Source: Botrytis cinerea B05.10 (lineage: Eukaryota > Ascomycota > Leotiomycetes > Helotiales > Sclerotiniaceae). From it: 64,000 bases of DNA. Below the pieces are notes generated by a model, which was not told where the DNA came from, searched no databases, and was given only the letters and a program-made list of their open reading frames with translations. Position numbers and translations under genes: made by a program. The DNA lies in NCBI RefSeq assembly GCF_000143535.2, contig NC_037311.1, forward strand, positions 1,612,001-1,676,000, read 5' to 3'. Every line of letters begins with the position of its first letter. Position 1 is the stretch's first letter. Of the stretch, positions 25,297-36,602 are shown piece after piece.

Positions 25297-26364
25297 ATGT
25301 CGAGATTCAAACCGGGGGTAAAGGGAAAAGGGAAAGGGAAAGGGAAAGGAAACGGAAAAGGAAAAGCTCAACCAAAATCCGCCAAGGAAAAGAGTAAACT
25401 TCGCGCGAATTTATCGCGGCAGGTTGATACACATCGCGGGCCCAAACTCCCGGCGTCTGTATCTACGAGTATTCAAAGTCGAGCTGCGAAACAACAGATC
25501 GTTATAGACTTGACTTCTTCCTCGCCCCCTCCCATTCGAAAAATCTCTCCCTCTCCCCCCAAAATCATCGCAACACCGCATGCACAGAAACACAAGCACA
25601 AACTCGCACTCGCGCTCGCGCCCCTATCATCAAGCGAACGATCTCCCGGTATCCATTCCCCCATAACTCGCTCCCTATCTCGCTCTCTCGCAAAACCTCT
25701 TTTTGCCAACCCTCCCAGGCATATGGCGCAATCTAGCACGCAGCCTTCCCAATATTACATCCAAGCGTGTCATGTTAAGCATATGACGCCGGGCACGGTT
25801 GTGTGGCTCCCATCGAAAGAAGATATTGTGGATAATGCGTTTGTGGATCCGAAATTGCATGTCAATGCGTTTGATCACCCGGCTGTGATTGTGAGTATGC
25901 CGAATCCGGCGAGTGAGGTTTCGGTGGTGGAGATTGCGATTGTAAGTTTGTCTGAGTTTGGGTTTTGGTGCACCGAGAACTAAATGTCGAATTTTGTTCC
26001 CGTCCGCATGTTGAGTATACTAATGGACATCTTTTATCTTTATCTGCAGATGACATCACTCGGGTCGCGCAGCCTCCACGAAACCAAAAAACTCGGCCAT
26101 CGATCCCTCCTCTTCCGCGTGCGCACCGCACAGCTCCCAAGCGCAAAAGTAGACATCACGTTTAAAGATGGGAAGGGGATGAAGGGGAAATACAGCTTTG
26201 TCAATTGTCGCGAGTCGTGGCGCGTGCAAATCGGCACGTTGGGGTTTTATGCGAGGGGGAGGGGGGTTGGGTCTGGGAAGGATGTTGAGTGGTTGAGATT
26301 GACGACGTTGAGTTTGGAAAAGTTGAGAGCGAGTATTGGGTGTGGGAAGGGGTTGGGGGGTTAG
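25297..26364 (+). CDS. uncharacterised protein with basic KG repeat and SUMO-interacting motif
   Basis: Two exons (25297-25941, 26050-26364) give 319 residues; the intron has a GTAAGT donor and CTGCAG acceptor. Residues 9-22 are a Lys-Gly dipeptide run encoded by a GGGAAA microsatellite. At about residue 66 lies IVIDLT followed by SSSPPP, a textbook SUMO-interacting motif with adjacent phosphorylatable serines. After a Ser/Pro-rich linker a globular domain begins near YYIQACHVKHMTPGTVVWLP and runs to the end, with FDHPAVIVS and TAQLPSAKVDITF. The GTVVWLP...HP pattern recalls small beta-barrel folds, but I cannot name a family. A nuclear role is likely from the SIM and basic tail; the function is unknown. 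An upstream in-frame start at 25246 is GTG-type and rejected. Confidence 0.75.
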
Positions 26365-26878
26365 TGGTTAGGGTTGTGATGTGAAAAGGAAGGGGGGGAA
26401 CTGAAGAGGAGTTTCTTGAAATGAGGTGGGTGGGTAGTAGATGTTAGATCATGTTATTCAAGATTCTGCCATTTACCATCTACCATCAGCATTGCAAACC
26501 CGAATCAACAAACAACAAACAAAAGAGAACTGAATCACCAATATTAAAATCAAAACACTTCCTCCCTACACAACCAAACCCCAATTAATATTTATATCCA
26601 TATCAACATCCCCATCCCCATCCACACCAACATCCAAACACATCTCATTTTCATTTTCATTTTTCCCTTCTCATTCCCCAAAACAATACAACACAACACA
26701 ACACAACACAACTTTCTCCAACCACCTTTCACCCACCAACAAAAAAAAAACAAAAAAAAAAAAAAGAAAGGAAAAATCCACCATTAGAAATAAGCCAAGA
26801 CATTACATTACGATTGAAAAAAAAATCTCCAAGAAACTCTCTAGTGTGTGATGTATACTGAGATATTTCCTCTGCAAA

Positions 26879-26917
<39 letters not shown>

Positions 26918-27952
26918 CATACATAGCTCAATAGCACCGCATCCCAAATAAGTAATTAATGCCTAAGTTCCTCACGCAACATGGTGTGATGTGATATGAT
27001 ACGCTACGATATGATATGATATGATATGATATGATATGATATGATATGATATAATGTGATATAATGTGATGTGATGTGATGTGAAACGATACGAGAATCC
27101 TCGTGTCCGAAAGCAAGAAGATCTTACATACCCCATTGTTTACCTGATTGTTGATTACGCTATGATATGAAAAGAACTCGATTGTCTGATGGTTTGGGAA
27201 GGGGGTTGAGTTGGGCTGGGTTGGATGGATATCTATGAATCTAAGCATAAGAAGAAGTCCAGCGAGTATAGCTAAAAGATGATCAGTGCAAATTGGATGA
27301 TCTGGAAACAATTAATTATTATCACTTGATGTATAATGAAGAGCGATGTCTGACGGATAAATGCAAAGAAGTAATTGTATGATATTGAATTATTTTCCCT
27401 TCCTATCCATCCGTTCCCATATCTACATACACCACCTAAAACCATACCATTTCCATTTCCTCATATGCACAGCATCAACTCCCGAATATCATATCCATAT
27501 CCAGTAAGTACCATACATCTACCATAAGTAGGATTGTAAAATAAAAAAAGTAAAAAGACTAAAAACAAAGAAGCATTTGCTCAATGCAAATAAAATATCA
27601 GATCCCCCTCCAACCACATTTCATAACATCATTACAATCATTTCCCAACGTGCCGTTCATTCCAATCCCGAAAGTAGAGCAAGTTATAATACAAGGAAAC
27701 CAATGCCGATTAAAATAAGAAGCTATGTAGCTTCAACGAAGAGTATATGTGCCTGAATCAAGGCGCCGCTAGATGAGTGAGAGCTCAAACTTCGAATTGA
27801 AGAAACTCCAAATTGCTTCATATGCAACAGCGCATAGTTCATGGATATCGTGGGCATAAAAGCGCAAATATGCAAGACAAAAAAATAAATGTGTCCCAGG
27901 AGGCGATGGAACAATGACCGATCGACTATTGTACATCAATCCATAGACTATC
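26365..27952. repeat. intergenic DNA with several microsatellites
   Basis: Between two convergent genes. Contains CAACA-type runs (about 26690-26711), an A-rich tract (26741-26765), a TACATA repeat (about 26878-26926) and a 5-bp GATAT/GATGT repeat array (about 26985-27090). No coding potential beyond short frames; this is the shared 3' region of both genes. Confidence 0.7.
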
Positions 27953-29974
27953 TTAATTTCCACTGCCATTCTCCTTTTCTCTGATTTCAGCAAGCCTAGT
28001 ATCAAGTCGACTAAGTCTTGATTGTAATGATGGCCTTTCATCGAAATCGGAAGAATCTATCGAGTGACGTGGTTTATGCATAGTCACTATTCCAGAGTGT
28101 CGAACGGGTGTTTTTTGATGAGTAGTTCTTCTGGGAAATGTATTACTTGGTTTCTCCATAAAAGGTGATCTTAAACGTGGAGCATCGAATGTGGCTGATG
28201 GAAGTAGCTTTGGCTGGGATCTTGGCGATGGGCTAATATCGGGAACAAGACCCGTCTTTTCTGGTCCTGTTGGGAGAGGTTGAAACAATCCTGGCATGCG
28301 ATTTCTGAAGAGATCATCACCAATGGTGAATGCTCTAGTTCGTACTCGTCTTTGTTGATTTCCCGAGAGAGGCATACCATATATTTGCTCATTCATGCTA
28401 TTTGGCTTCAAGATGACTCCACCAGAATTTAAGTTTTCAAAATGATTTTGAACTCGCCTTTTATGTTCCTTGTTGTTTGAAGGACGAGGAGCATCAAATT
28501 GTAGAGGTGACCTAAGACGAGGTGCAGGCCCTGGGCCTGATATTGCATCAGAATGAACGCGAAAAGCTGAAGGTCGAGGTTCATCAAATGCTCCATCCAT
28601 GGTCGAACTGGGTCCATACGTACGAGCCATGAATGGTGACCCAAGACTTCGAGTTCTCGAGTCGTCCAGGCTCAAATTTGTAGTACGAGATCGAACCCAG
28701 CCCCTAGGATGACATATAGATCTGCGTGGTCTAGCAATGGAAGATTCTTGGGAAGTCGCGAGTTGTGCCAAAGGTCCATTTGGTTGCATGGTTTCGGATG
28801 TACTTGTCGTTAACGATAATGAGATATCTTTGGTATTGAAAGATTTGGGAACGGATATTCGTGGCTCGGGAGTTCTGTATCGTGAACGAGGATTATGTTG
28901 TGTGAAAGGTGTAGAATTCCTAGATTGAAGGTGCATATGTCGTTGAACTGCGCTGGTATCTTTTGTCTTGCAAAGCTCGCGAAGATGTGCCCGAGTAGCT
29001 GAGCTTGTGTGAGGCCACTGTGTGTATGTTCGTTGTCGGTCTTCAATTGGGGTCGCAAGCTGGCCATGTTCAGAAGGTGCCGCACGTGATGTATGATTAG
29101 ACGTTTTGGTACTGTGAATTCCCTTGGGTCCCTTCCAACTCTTCTTTGCTTGACGAGCAACACGATGACATACACCTTCTGGAGGCACAGCACAAGCTCC
29201 AATTCGAAAGGGTGTCACGACTGGATCTTGGAGATAGAGGAGATAGACCGACCATAAATGAGCACTCATTGCCGACGTCCATGGTGCATCCTTTCGAGTC
29301 TTGTGACGAAGATTTGCGTTGAGAACGGTGTCGTTAGATTTGGTGGCTTCATTGTGTAGCTTCTTGCCCTTGGCTTTTGAGTATGATGGAAATGAGAATG
29401 GATCGGCGCAATCGGACTCAGGACTTGTACAACTACCATCTTCAGAGTACCTTGAAAGATGACCTTCACTGTACAATGAATCTTCGGAGCGGAACGATGC
29501 GGCAGATGTTGGTCGTTCATTATCAAGCTCGCTTGGCGATGAGAGTCCCATTCCCCAATCGGGACGTTGAACGTTTGTTTCTTCCATGGCTAAAGAAGGT
29601 ATTGGAGTTTTCGGAGGAGATGAGAATCTTGTATTGTATGTATGCGGGGCCAAGAAAGATGTACTGATAGAAAGTGGGTCTCGGTCTGGCATATCGCAAT
29701 CTGACGATACGTGGGGAGCTATTTGTGGCTCCTCAATTGTAGGGATAGGGATATCTGCAGCTGCAACAGAAGCGAGAAAATGTTCAGTTGGTGCTTGCAA
29801 GTTCGACACATTTCGTCGTCTGACCTTTAAACGATTTGGACGCGGTGGAGAAGGTGGACCCTCGGATCCAACAAGGTTGAAGGGTTCGGGTGTAGTTGGC
29901 TGATCTCCTTCAAGATGATGAAAGCGGAAACCCCGAGGAAGGGTACTTGACCCGTTTTCATGGTGATGTGACAT
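27953..29974 (-). CDS. conserved ascomycete protein of unknown function (673 aa)
   Basis: One uninterrupted frame. The start is taken at the ATG at 29974 (MSHHHENGSS); the upstream in-frame extension to 30088 looks like leader sequence rich in Ser/His/Phe. Most of the chain is disordered (Ser, Pro, Arg). Three stretches look conserved: an N-terminal LPRGFRFHHLEGDQPTTPEPF with a PSPPRPNRLKVRRRN patch, a central ordered block (about residues 230-295) with AMSAHLWSVYLLYLQDPVV, PPEGVCHRVARQAKKSWKG, and a C-terminal short helix (LSRLDTRLAEIREKE). The central block I remember as typical of ascomycete proteins without assigned function; disorder plus basic patches suggests a regulatory or scaffold protein, but that is inference. 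Confidence 0.85.
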   Translation of the reverse strand: MSHHHENGSSTLPRGFRFHHLEGDQPTTPEPFNLVGSEGPPSPPRPNRLKVRRRNVSNLQAPTEHFLASVAAADIPIPTIEEPQIAPHVSSDCDMPDRDPLSISTSFLAPHTYNTRFSSPPKTPIPSLAMEETNVQRPDWGMGLSSPSELDNERPTSAASFRSEDSLYSEGHLSRYSEDGSCTSPESDCADPFSFPSYSKAKGKKLHNEATKSNDTVLNANLRHKTRKDAPWTSAMSAHLWSVYLLYLQDPVVTPFRIGACAVPPEGVCHRVARQAKKSWKGPKGIHSTKTSNHTSRAAPSEHGQLATPIEDRQRTYTQWPHTSSATRAHLRELCKTKDTSAVQRHMHLQSRNSTPFTQHNPRSRYRTPEPRISVPKSFNTKDISLSLTTSTSETMQPNGPLAQLATSQESSIARPRRSICHPRGWVRSRTTNLSLDDSRTRSLGSPFMARTYGPSSTMDGAFDEPRPSAFRVHSDAISGPGPAPRLRSPLQFDAPRPSNNKEHKRRVQNHFENLNSGGVILKPNSMNEQIYGMPLSGNQQRRVRTRAFTIGDDLFRNRMPGLFQPLPTGPEKTGLVPDISPSPRSQPKLLPSATFDAPRLRSPFMEKPSNTFPRRTTHQKTPVRHSGIVTMHKPRHSIDSSDFDERPSLQSRLSRLDTRLAEIREKENGSGN

Positions 29975-32900
29975 CGTTTTGATGGCTTGAGCTGCAACGG
30001 TTTGATCTTCGACGGGAAATCGTCGAATTCGAGAATGGGAAAAATGGGAAAAGTGGGAATTCGATCTTGGACAGAACGCCAGAAGCAAGTCTCACTCGTT
30101 GCGATGCAATGTTCCGAATTACAGGAGATTGGACGTGTGAGGAGAAGGCTGGAAAAATCGCAGAGATCGGAAAAGAGAGTGGCTTGGAAGAGAATCCAGA
30201 ACGAACGTTTGGGTGGGTGATCCGAAGTAATTAAAATCGTTCGATGGTTTGGGACGCGCGAAGTGAATATATCCAAGCCAATGTGAAGCTCGAATTCACT
30301 TCTCAACTTCAACAGATCCTATCAATAGAAATATCGGAAAATACCTTCTGAATATAGACTGGTGCCAAAGAGGCCCTGCATGAACAAATTGATGTTGACG
30401 ATCTTGCAGAATCGAATCAATGGTTAGGGCGTGATTAAATCGATAGACTTGAACGAATCAGGAAGTGAATCCCCAGATATGACTCGGTATTCGTGGGTAA
30501 AGCGATTCTTCTAGCCACTTGATTGACAATTTGGGAGGGTCCCGGCGTATCGTGAGATTAATTCTTGGTGGAGATTGATTGATTGCGGCCGTGCTTCAAT
30601 GGTTGACGGTTGACTTCTGCGCGCGTATCGTCGCGATTGACCGTTTCGTACCTTTCTTCTTCACCCTTGGAGTATTATGGATTATTTTATCGCGGTCGCA
30701 CAATTGAGGGTTCGTTGTGAAATTATGATTACCGGATCACCGATGGCTCTACCAGCAGAACGAGGAAAAGAAATCTGGGCGAAGAGGCGAAGAGGCGAAG
30801 TAATGGAATAAAAGAATGTGTGGTGTAGTAAAATTCGCAGATCGTGAGGGAGGACGAATGTGGTGTTGTCGTAAGTATGGTGTGTTTGTGAAATGGCGCA
30901 CGTCTGCGGATGGGAAATTGTGACCAGAGTACTCAGTACTCACGGCGCAAGAGAGACAATTGAGCGAAATCGATGATCGAGACCGTGACTGAGACAGGGA
31001 AGTGTGTTGATCGGGTGCGATGCGATGCGATGCGATGCGATGCGGTATTTCGATGATTCTTGTTTTGGTCCAGGGGCGAATTTAATGAGGAAGACAAAGG
31101 AGGAGACGGCGACGGAGACGGAGACGAAGAAAGGAGGTTGATTGTTCCTCGAGAGACTTGTTGGTCGGATGGATCAACTAGAATTGACGGGAAGTGGCGA
31201 TCGGCGGGAGGGAGGAGGGAGGAGGGAGAAAGGTAGAGGATGAGGAAGCTATTCAGAGGAAGGGAGGGTAGCGGTGGTGGTAGTGGTAGTGGTAGTGTGG
31301 TGAAGATGGATAGAATAGGATAGTAAGGAAAGATTAGATATGCAAGGCAAGGCACGGCGGAAGGAGTTAAAGGTGGATGGTGGATGGATGGATAGATGAA
31401 TGGTGGGCGTCAGTGGGTGTCAGTGGGTGTCTGTAGGTTCAAAGTGGAATTGAAAGTTGAAGCGAAGAGAGAGAAAGTGGGTCGAGCGTCCTAATTAGGG
31501 GAGAGTGGATCAAACAAGATGAGGGAGGTTTGGCGCGTCGAGATCTCGTCGAATGGATGGATTTGGTTGGTTGGCAAGTGATAAATAGAAGATTGGCTTC
31601 AACTGGACGATCAAAACAAATAATCCATCAATGCACTTTCGGGTAGTGTGGACCAGAAGATTTTATTTATAAACAAATAAACTCAAAATCTGTACCATCA
31701 GAGAAGGTTTATGTGAAGACGACGTTGTAAAAAAAAAAAATATCTATCATGACTTCAATATATGGTGTTTTGTGAATCCAATATCTAGCAACAATATATA
31801 TCAAGCAACATATATCAAGCAACATACATCAACTAACATACATCAACTAACATACATCAACTAGCATACATCAACTAACACACATCCACCATCATCCATC
31901 CAGAGGAACCCACGAGAATTAGAAATAGCCCTCTTTTGTATCCTCGCGCTGCTCCCGTTGGGAACGTACCATACACCCACGCATCCAAAATATCATCAGG
32001 CGTGCAAAGTTGGCAACCAATGTCCACCATGCTGCAGTAGCGGCATGGCGAGCATGATGAGAAATGGACCATCGCCATCTGTCTGCCATCTGCACAGCAC
32101 CATCATTCGTCTGCATGGACCAGGATCGATAGTCTGTTGTTCGTCTCCATCAAGAGTGCAGCAAGAGTGGGGATGTCGACCGTGAGCAGGGACAGGACAC
32201 GCAGTTACAGTGCATGCGATCCCACGAGTCGCAGGACGCGCACCGCGTTAGGCTCCTTGCTGTAGGTAATGTGTAAATGGTATGCTTCGTCGTGCTCGTG
32301 TGGAGTTCTTGGACCTGCAGGTCTCGCAAGAAGGAGTGGGACGGCGTTGGCCAATGCTCCGAGACGGTTGAAGTGGAGGGACCTGGTATGATATGATGAT
32401 GAATTGCGATGAAACACCACCATAAAAACTACTCCTTACGACCTAGGTGATAAAGCGTGGGTTTCCAGGCGTATCTATTTTCCTATATGGATTCCTCGGT
32501 CCTCTCTAAATTACCTCCATACCGAGTAACAAGTAGGACTGCATCCCGGCGGATATCGCGATCCGTGAATATCATTGGTGTAGGAAGTAGCAAGACAGTC
32601 GTAACTCCACAAAAAGAGGGATCGAAAATCATGGGAGAAAGGGAAAGAGAAAATGGAGGGGTCGGATGTCACACGTCAAATGTCAAATGTCAAATGTCAA
32701 ATGTTAATAAATGTTAAATGTTAAATGCCAAATGTCAGAACTTTAAAGACGTGATGAAATCCAAATGTCGACACGTGAATTGACATATAGTGAATGGAAG
32801 ATATCACGGGAGATGGACATGGTAATGGTAATGGTAATGGTAATGGTAATGGAAGCCAAAATATGCAACAACGGATGAAATAAGAAATTAGGTAAGAAAT

Positions 32901-34183
32901 TAGGTAAGGTGGTAGTTGAAGTGATTTCAAGGTCGAGTTCAATGATTTCTTTCATTTCTTTCCTTTCTTTCCTTTCCTTTCTTTCCTTTCCTTCATTTCT
33001 TTCATTTCTTTCTTTCCATTTCTTCCATTTCTTCCATTTCTTCCCTTTCTTCCCTTTCTCTCCTCTCTGTTTTGCTGGTAATTCTCCAATCCCTCCACGC
33101 GTCAATTTCGCGTTTCTTCGAATCTTGACGTCCCCACAATCTCATTGGATACGCAAATCATTCTCTGTCCCCAGTGCTGATGCTGTACCACATGAAATCC
33201 TTCCAATCCATCCAACGTGCATAAGAAGTGCCAACTAGCTATTTGACGCATGGCTTCTATTCTTCTATGTTTCTACCGGTAGAAATTACGGCCCAACTGC
33301 CTTGGGGGTTGCAGAGGTTGCTTTGCTCCCGCTGCTCTCCAGCTGTTCGTTTCTCGTGGTGCAACCCTCACATCACGAGTATATATCATGATGACAACAA
33401 GAATAAGGAAAAGGCCGAAGCGCGCTACACCGACATTGCACCATCACATTCTCGAATGATCGTATCCGTCTCGGCACTTTTGGAGTGATGCGGTGTGTGC
33501 GCATTCATGGTTCATGCATGGAGGATAAACAAGCATCGCGAAGAAGAACAAGAACACGGGATGCGATAGAGATTTCCGATGGAGAAGAAGCAAACCTCCA
33601 GAGAAAGAGATGCTTTAGGATACTCGATATTGATATTGACATTGATATTGACGAGAGTTGTTTTCTGGTCACGTTTCCTATCGCTTCATCTAAATTGACT
33701 TGGGCGGATCCATGAGGCTTATTAATCAGCAACTCTCACATACAATGTACACACACCACACGTTCGCGTCTATCCCACATTCTCACGTCTTGCTCAGATG
33801 TCTCAATGCATCTTGTCATGTCAAGCTTGCAAATCATCAGAACTTCGAGATTCATTACACACGTGATGTATTTCTACATCGCCTTACATATTATTACCTC
33901 AATACTGGTGTACTTGATATTCTCTGTTGGTTCAACTCGTATCCTTCGAGAATCACAGAATGTGACAAACATGGTCATATCATCTTGCGAACCAGCTTCA
34001 TGATTCCGCGCCACATATGTGCTACCCTCCACCTGATTTGAGACATTGAATTTCTTTTCCGTTTTATCATCCGTAAGGGGTAATATTGCTGCATATGGCA
34101 ATGTATGAACGATTACTCTGTCCATTCCATTCTACACTTTCATTAACATCATCGCATCTTCAAAGTCTCACGAATGATCGAAA
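29975..34183. repeat. 4.2-kb divergent intergenic region rich in tandem repeats
   Basis: Lies between two divergently transcribed genes. Repeats seen: TGCGA x5 (31020-31044), GGTAGT-type run (about 31271-31300), a 14-bp minisatellite with unit CATACATCAACTAA (about 31787-31886, six imperfect copies), a 7-bp TCAAATG array (about 32676-32740), GGTAAT x5-6 (32821-32852) and a 120-bp C/T-only-like pyrimidine tract (32946-33068) made of TTTCTTTCC and TTTCTTCCA units. Open frames here are side products of these repeats. I see no supported gene. Confidence 0.65.
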
Positions 34184-35765
34184 ATGGTCCTGTCACAACA
34201 ATCATTTCAATTTTTCAAGTTTGGTTTAGTATTCATTGTTACCATCAGTCTTGGGTTTCATCTTTTTTCAGATCACAATTATCATGAGACTCTTCAGGTC
34301 GCTGTCTCGGGGAAGAAAAGAATCTTCGTTCAAAAGGCTCTTCGGGCAGATATTGATGGACCTTTCGATGATTCGACTTTGATTGATGTTTGTGAAAATA
34401 CTGAATGGAGAGAAGGATTGATTTTTCAATGCGAAGCACCATATGGAGGTGTTGCAAACATTCGAAATATGTTATTGAATTGTATTCGATATGCCATTGA
34501 AGCTGGAGGTATGTCATCCCATCCTTAGTCTTTCGTCTGCTAACTTTCCAGCAACATCAATTGTCGTCCCGGAACTTAAACTCTGGATACCTCATAATGA
34601 TAGCCCCAATACACCGGATCCAGAACTGAATACCGGACTACAAAGTAGGAAAGAAAAGGATAATACTGCGCATGTTCCATTTTCATATCTTTTTGACCTT
34701 GACTTCTTGAAAGAATCGTTGACTGAAGCATGCCCTCGGGTCAAGTTCATTCCACATATCAACGACTTGTATGCGGCTCCCAGCACTCAAAATCCACATC
34801 CACTTGACCCAGGTTCATTGTCAGAAAAACTAGGAGAGCCATTTGAATCTCTCCTTTCCAATCCTGGCACATGGGCTAATGATTTCACAACCTGGCTTAA
34901 TGAAACGAACTTTAAGTTTTCGGAAAAACTTCCCATGCGTGTGACAATCAAAGAGTCGTTACTACAATGGCCATTGAATTACGATGGTTCCGACTTTGTC
35001 TCTCAGTTTGGCCGACTAATTCGTCCCAATCTAGAAATCCGCACTCTAGCCTCAACAGTCCTCTACACAATGTCTCGGAAATATAATCTTCGATTCAATG
35101 CCAGTGAAGGAATGCAAGATGAAATGTACTATGGCGCACATCTTCGAACAGGCGAAGACGCCAAAGCAGCCAATTGGACTAGTGTTGAAAAACAAACCCA
35201 GAATTATCTTCAAGCGTGCAAGCACAATAAACTTCGAGTAGTCTATCTCGCCTGCACTTCTGAAAACGATATCAAACACTTTACCTCTCTCGCTCATAGT
35301 TACACTACATATCATATCCATGTCGCTACGGCCTCTAATCTACTAACTCTTCACCCCAGAGATCTAGCGCTCTACACTTCTCTCTCTCCCCCCCAGCGCT
35401 CTCTAATCGACCATGAAGTACTTCTCAAATCTTCCATCTTCGGCGGTACCCTCGAATCATCATATTCCTGGAACATAGCACTTCGCAGACACATCGTATG
35501 GGGAAATGGAACATGGATACCACAAGCTGAAGACTTTGTATTTGATCGCGGAAGTGCGGATAAAGATCAAAATGAGAAAGATGCGGGTGCGATTGGGGGA
35601 CCGGTCGGTGGATATGGAGGGGGTGGATTCCAGAGTTTTAGAGATGGAGCCGCGGGGGTAGGGAAGGATGGATTGAGGAATCCGGGGAGGGGTGGGTATG
35701 GCTTGAGTGTTGTTTTTGGAGATCCGTTGGGGGGGCAGGAGTGGGAGAGGGGGTTGTGGCCTTGA
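34184..35765 (+). CDS. O-fucosyltransferase-like type II membrane protein
   Basis: Two exons (34184-34508, 34552-35765; 43-bp intron, GTATGT donor) give 512 residues. Residues 8-28 are one hydrophobic segment after a short cytosolic tail, so the protein is likely a Golgi/ER type II membrane enzyme. The lumenal part begins with FQCEAPYGGVANIRNMLLNC, carries the HLRTGEDA element (HxR plus acidic, the GDP-fucose-binding signature position of GT65/68-type folds), and ends with DHEVLLKSSIFGGTLESSYSWNIALRRH, a block I associate with fungal proteins annotated as GDP-fucose protein O-fucosyltransferase-like. Two or more N-glycosylation sites (NET, NWT) are present. The last 60 residues are an unusual Gly-rich tail (GGPVGGYGGGGF). 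Acceptor protein and sugar specificity are unknown. Confidence 0.8.
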
Positions 35766-36042
35766 GGGTTACGAATTATTTTGGAGGAGGGGTCACGGAT
35801 ATGATGACTGATAATTTTTGTTTTGTTCGATTATGATTATGTTTGAAGTATCTGTTATTGCAATTTTGTAGCAAATCCCGCATCTATTTAATGTAGAGAC
35901 TGTGGAGTATTATTTCACATGAGATCTAGCGGGAAGAGAAATTATTTGTCATATTGTCCCCTTATATCAATTTCCTATAACACATTTCCAGCAGTTGGCG
36001 AATTCTACCTTGAAATCTTTTTATATGGTATCTTGTTCTATT

Positions 36043-36073
<31 letters not shown>

Positions 36074-36490
36074 CTTTTTTGATATACTTGCTTGCTATAC
36101 TTTTATTCCTTCTTTTTTTTTGGTTTAGTATACTTATTTGTATAGTTAACTCATTGAAGTTCCGCAATTCGATTTATCGGTTAATTTCCCAATCGGGTTT
36201 GTATTTTGGTCTAACTACCTATTATAAGTTATTTTGTTTTAATTTTTTTAGATTCTTTTTTTTTTTTGGAATATTGAAGATATTCTCTACTCGATTGTGT
36301 GTATCCCATCCCATCCCATCCCATTCCATCTCCAAACTCTCACTCAGAGCCACACCCGAAAACTCACAAGCACCCCCCCCCCTGCTACAATCATCAATAT
36401 CCCCTTCTCCTTTTTCCTTTTCCTGCATTATGTATACAGAGAGATATTCCGTTGATGATTCTGTATTCTGTGCTCTTGCTCCTTTTGTTT
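35766..36490. other. intergenic, poly-T and AT-rich
   Basis: Contains a poly-T run of about 24 bases (36051-36074) and further T-rich patches to 36270. Two long hydrophobic open frames here (36.0-36.5 kb) are by-products of poly-T (Phe runs) and not genes. Confidence 0.6.
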
Positions 36491-36602
36491 GATGTTTGTT
36501 TGTTTGTGATGTTTGTTTGTGATGTTTGTTTGTGATGTTTGTTTGTGATGTTTGTTTGTGATGTTTGTTTGTGATGTTTGTTTGTGATGTTTATTTGTAT
36601 CT
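36491..36602. repeat. 13-bp minisatellite, about eight copies
   Basis: Unit GATGTTTGTTTGT repeated head to tail; the first copy has an extra GTTT and the last is degenerate (TTTATTTGT). It explains the repetitive HKQTSQTN peptide frames on the minus strand, which are not genes. Confidence 0.9.

Noticed and set aside
26928..27311. 127-codon frame with ISYHI repeats, minus strand
   Set aside because: Translation of the GATAT microsatellite.
29827..30312. 161-codon frame over the 5' end of the 673-aa gene
   Set aside because: Out-of-frame shadow and leader sequence of that gene.
30933..31355. 140-codon Pro/Leu/Ser-rich frame, minus strand
   Set aside because: Arises from GGAGG/GGTAGT repeats on the plus strand; no independent support.
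32743..33105. Lys/Glu-rich 120-codon frame, minus strand
   Set aside because: Purine complement of the pyrimidine tract, hence KEERKE runs; not coding.
35919..36492. Hydrophobic frames with long Phe runs
   Set aside because: Direct product of a poly-T tract (TTT = Phe); not a membrane protein.
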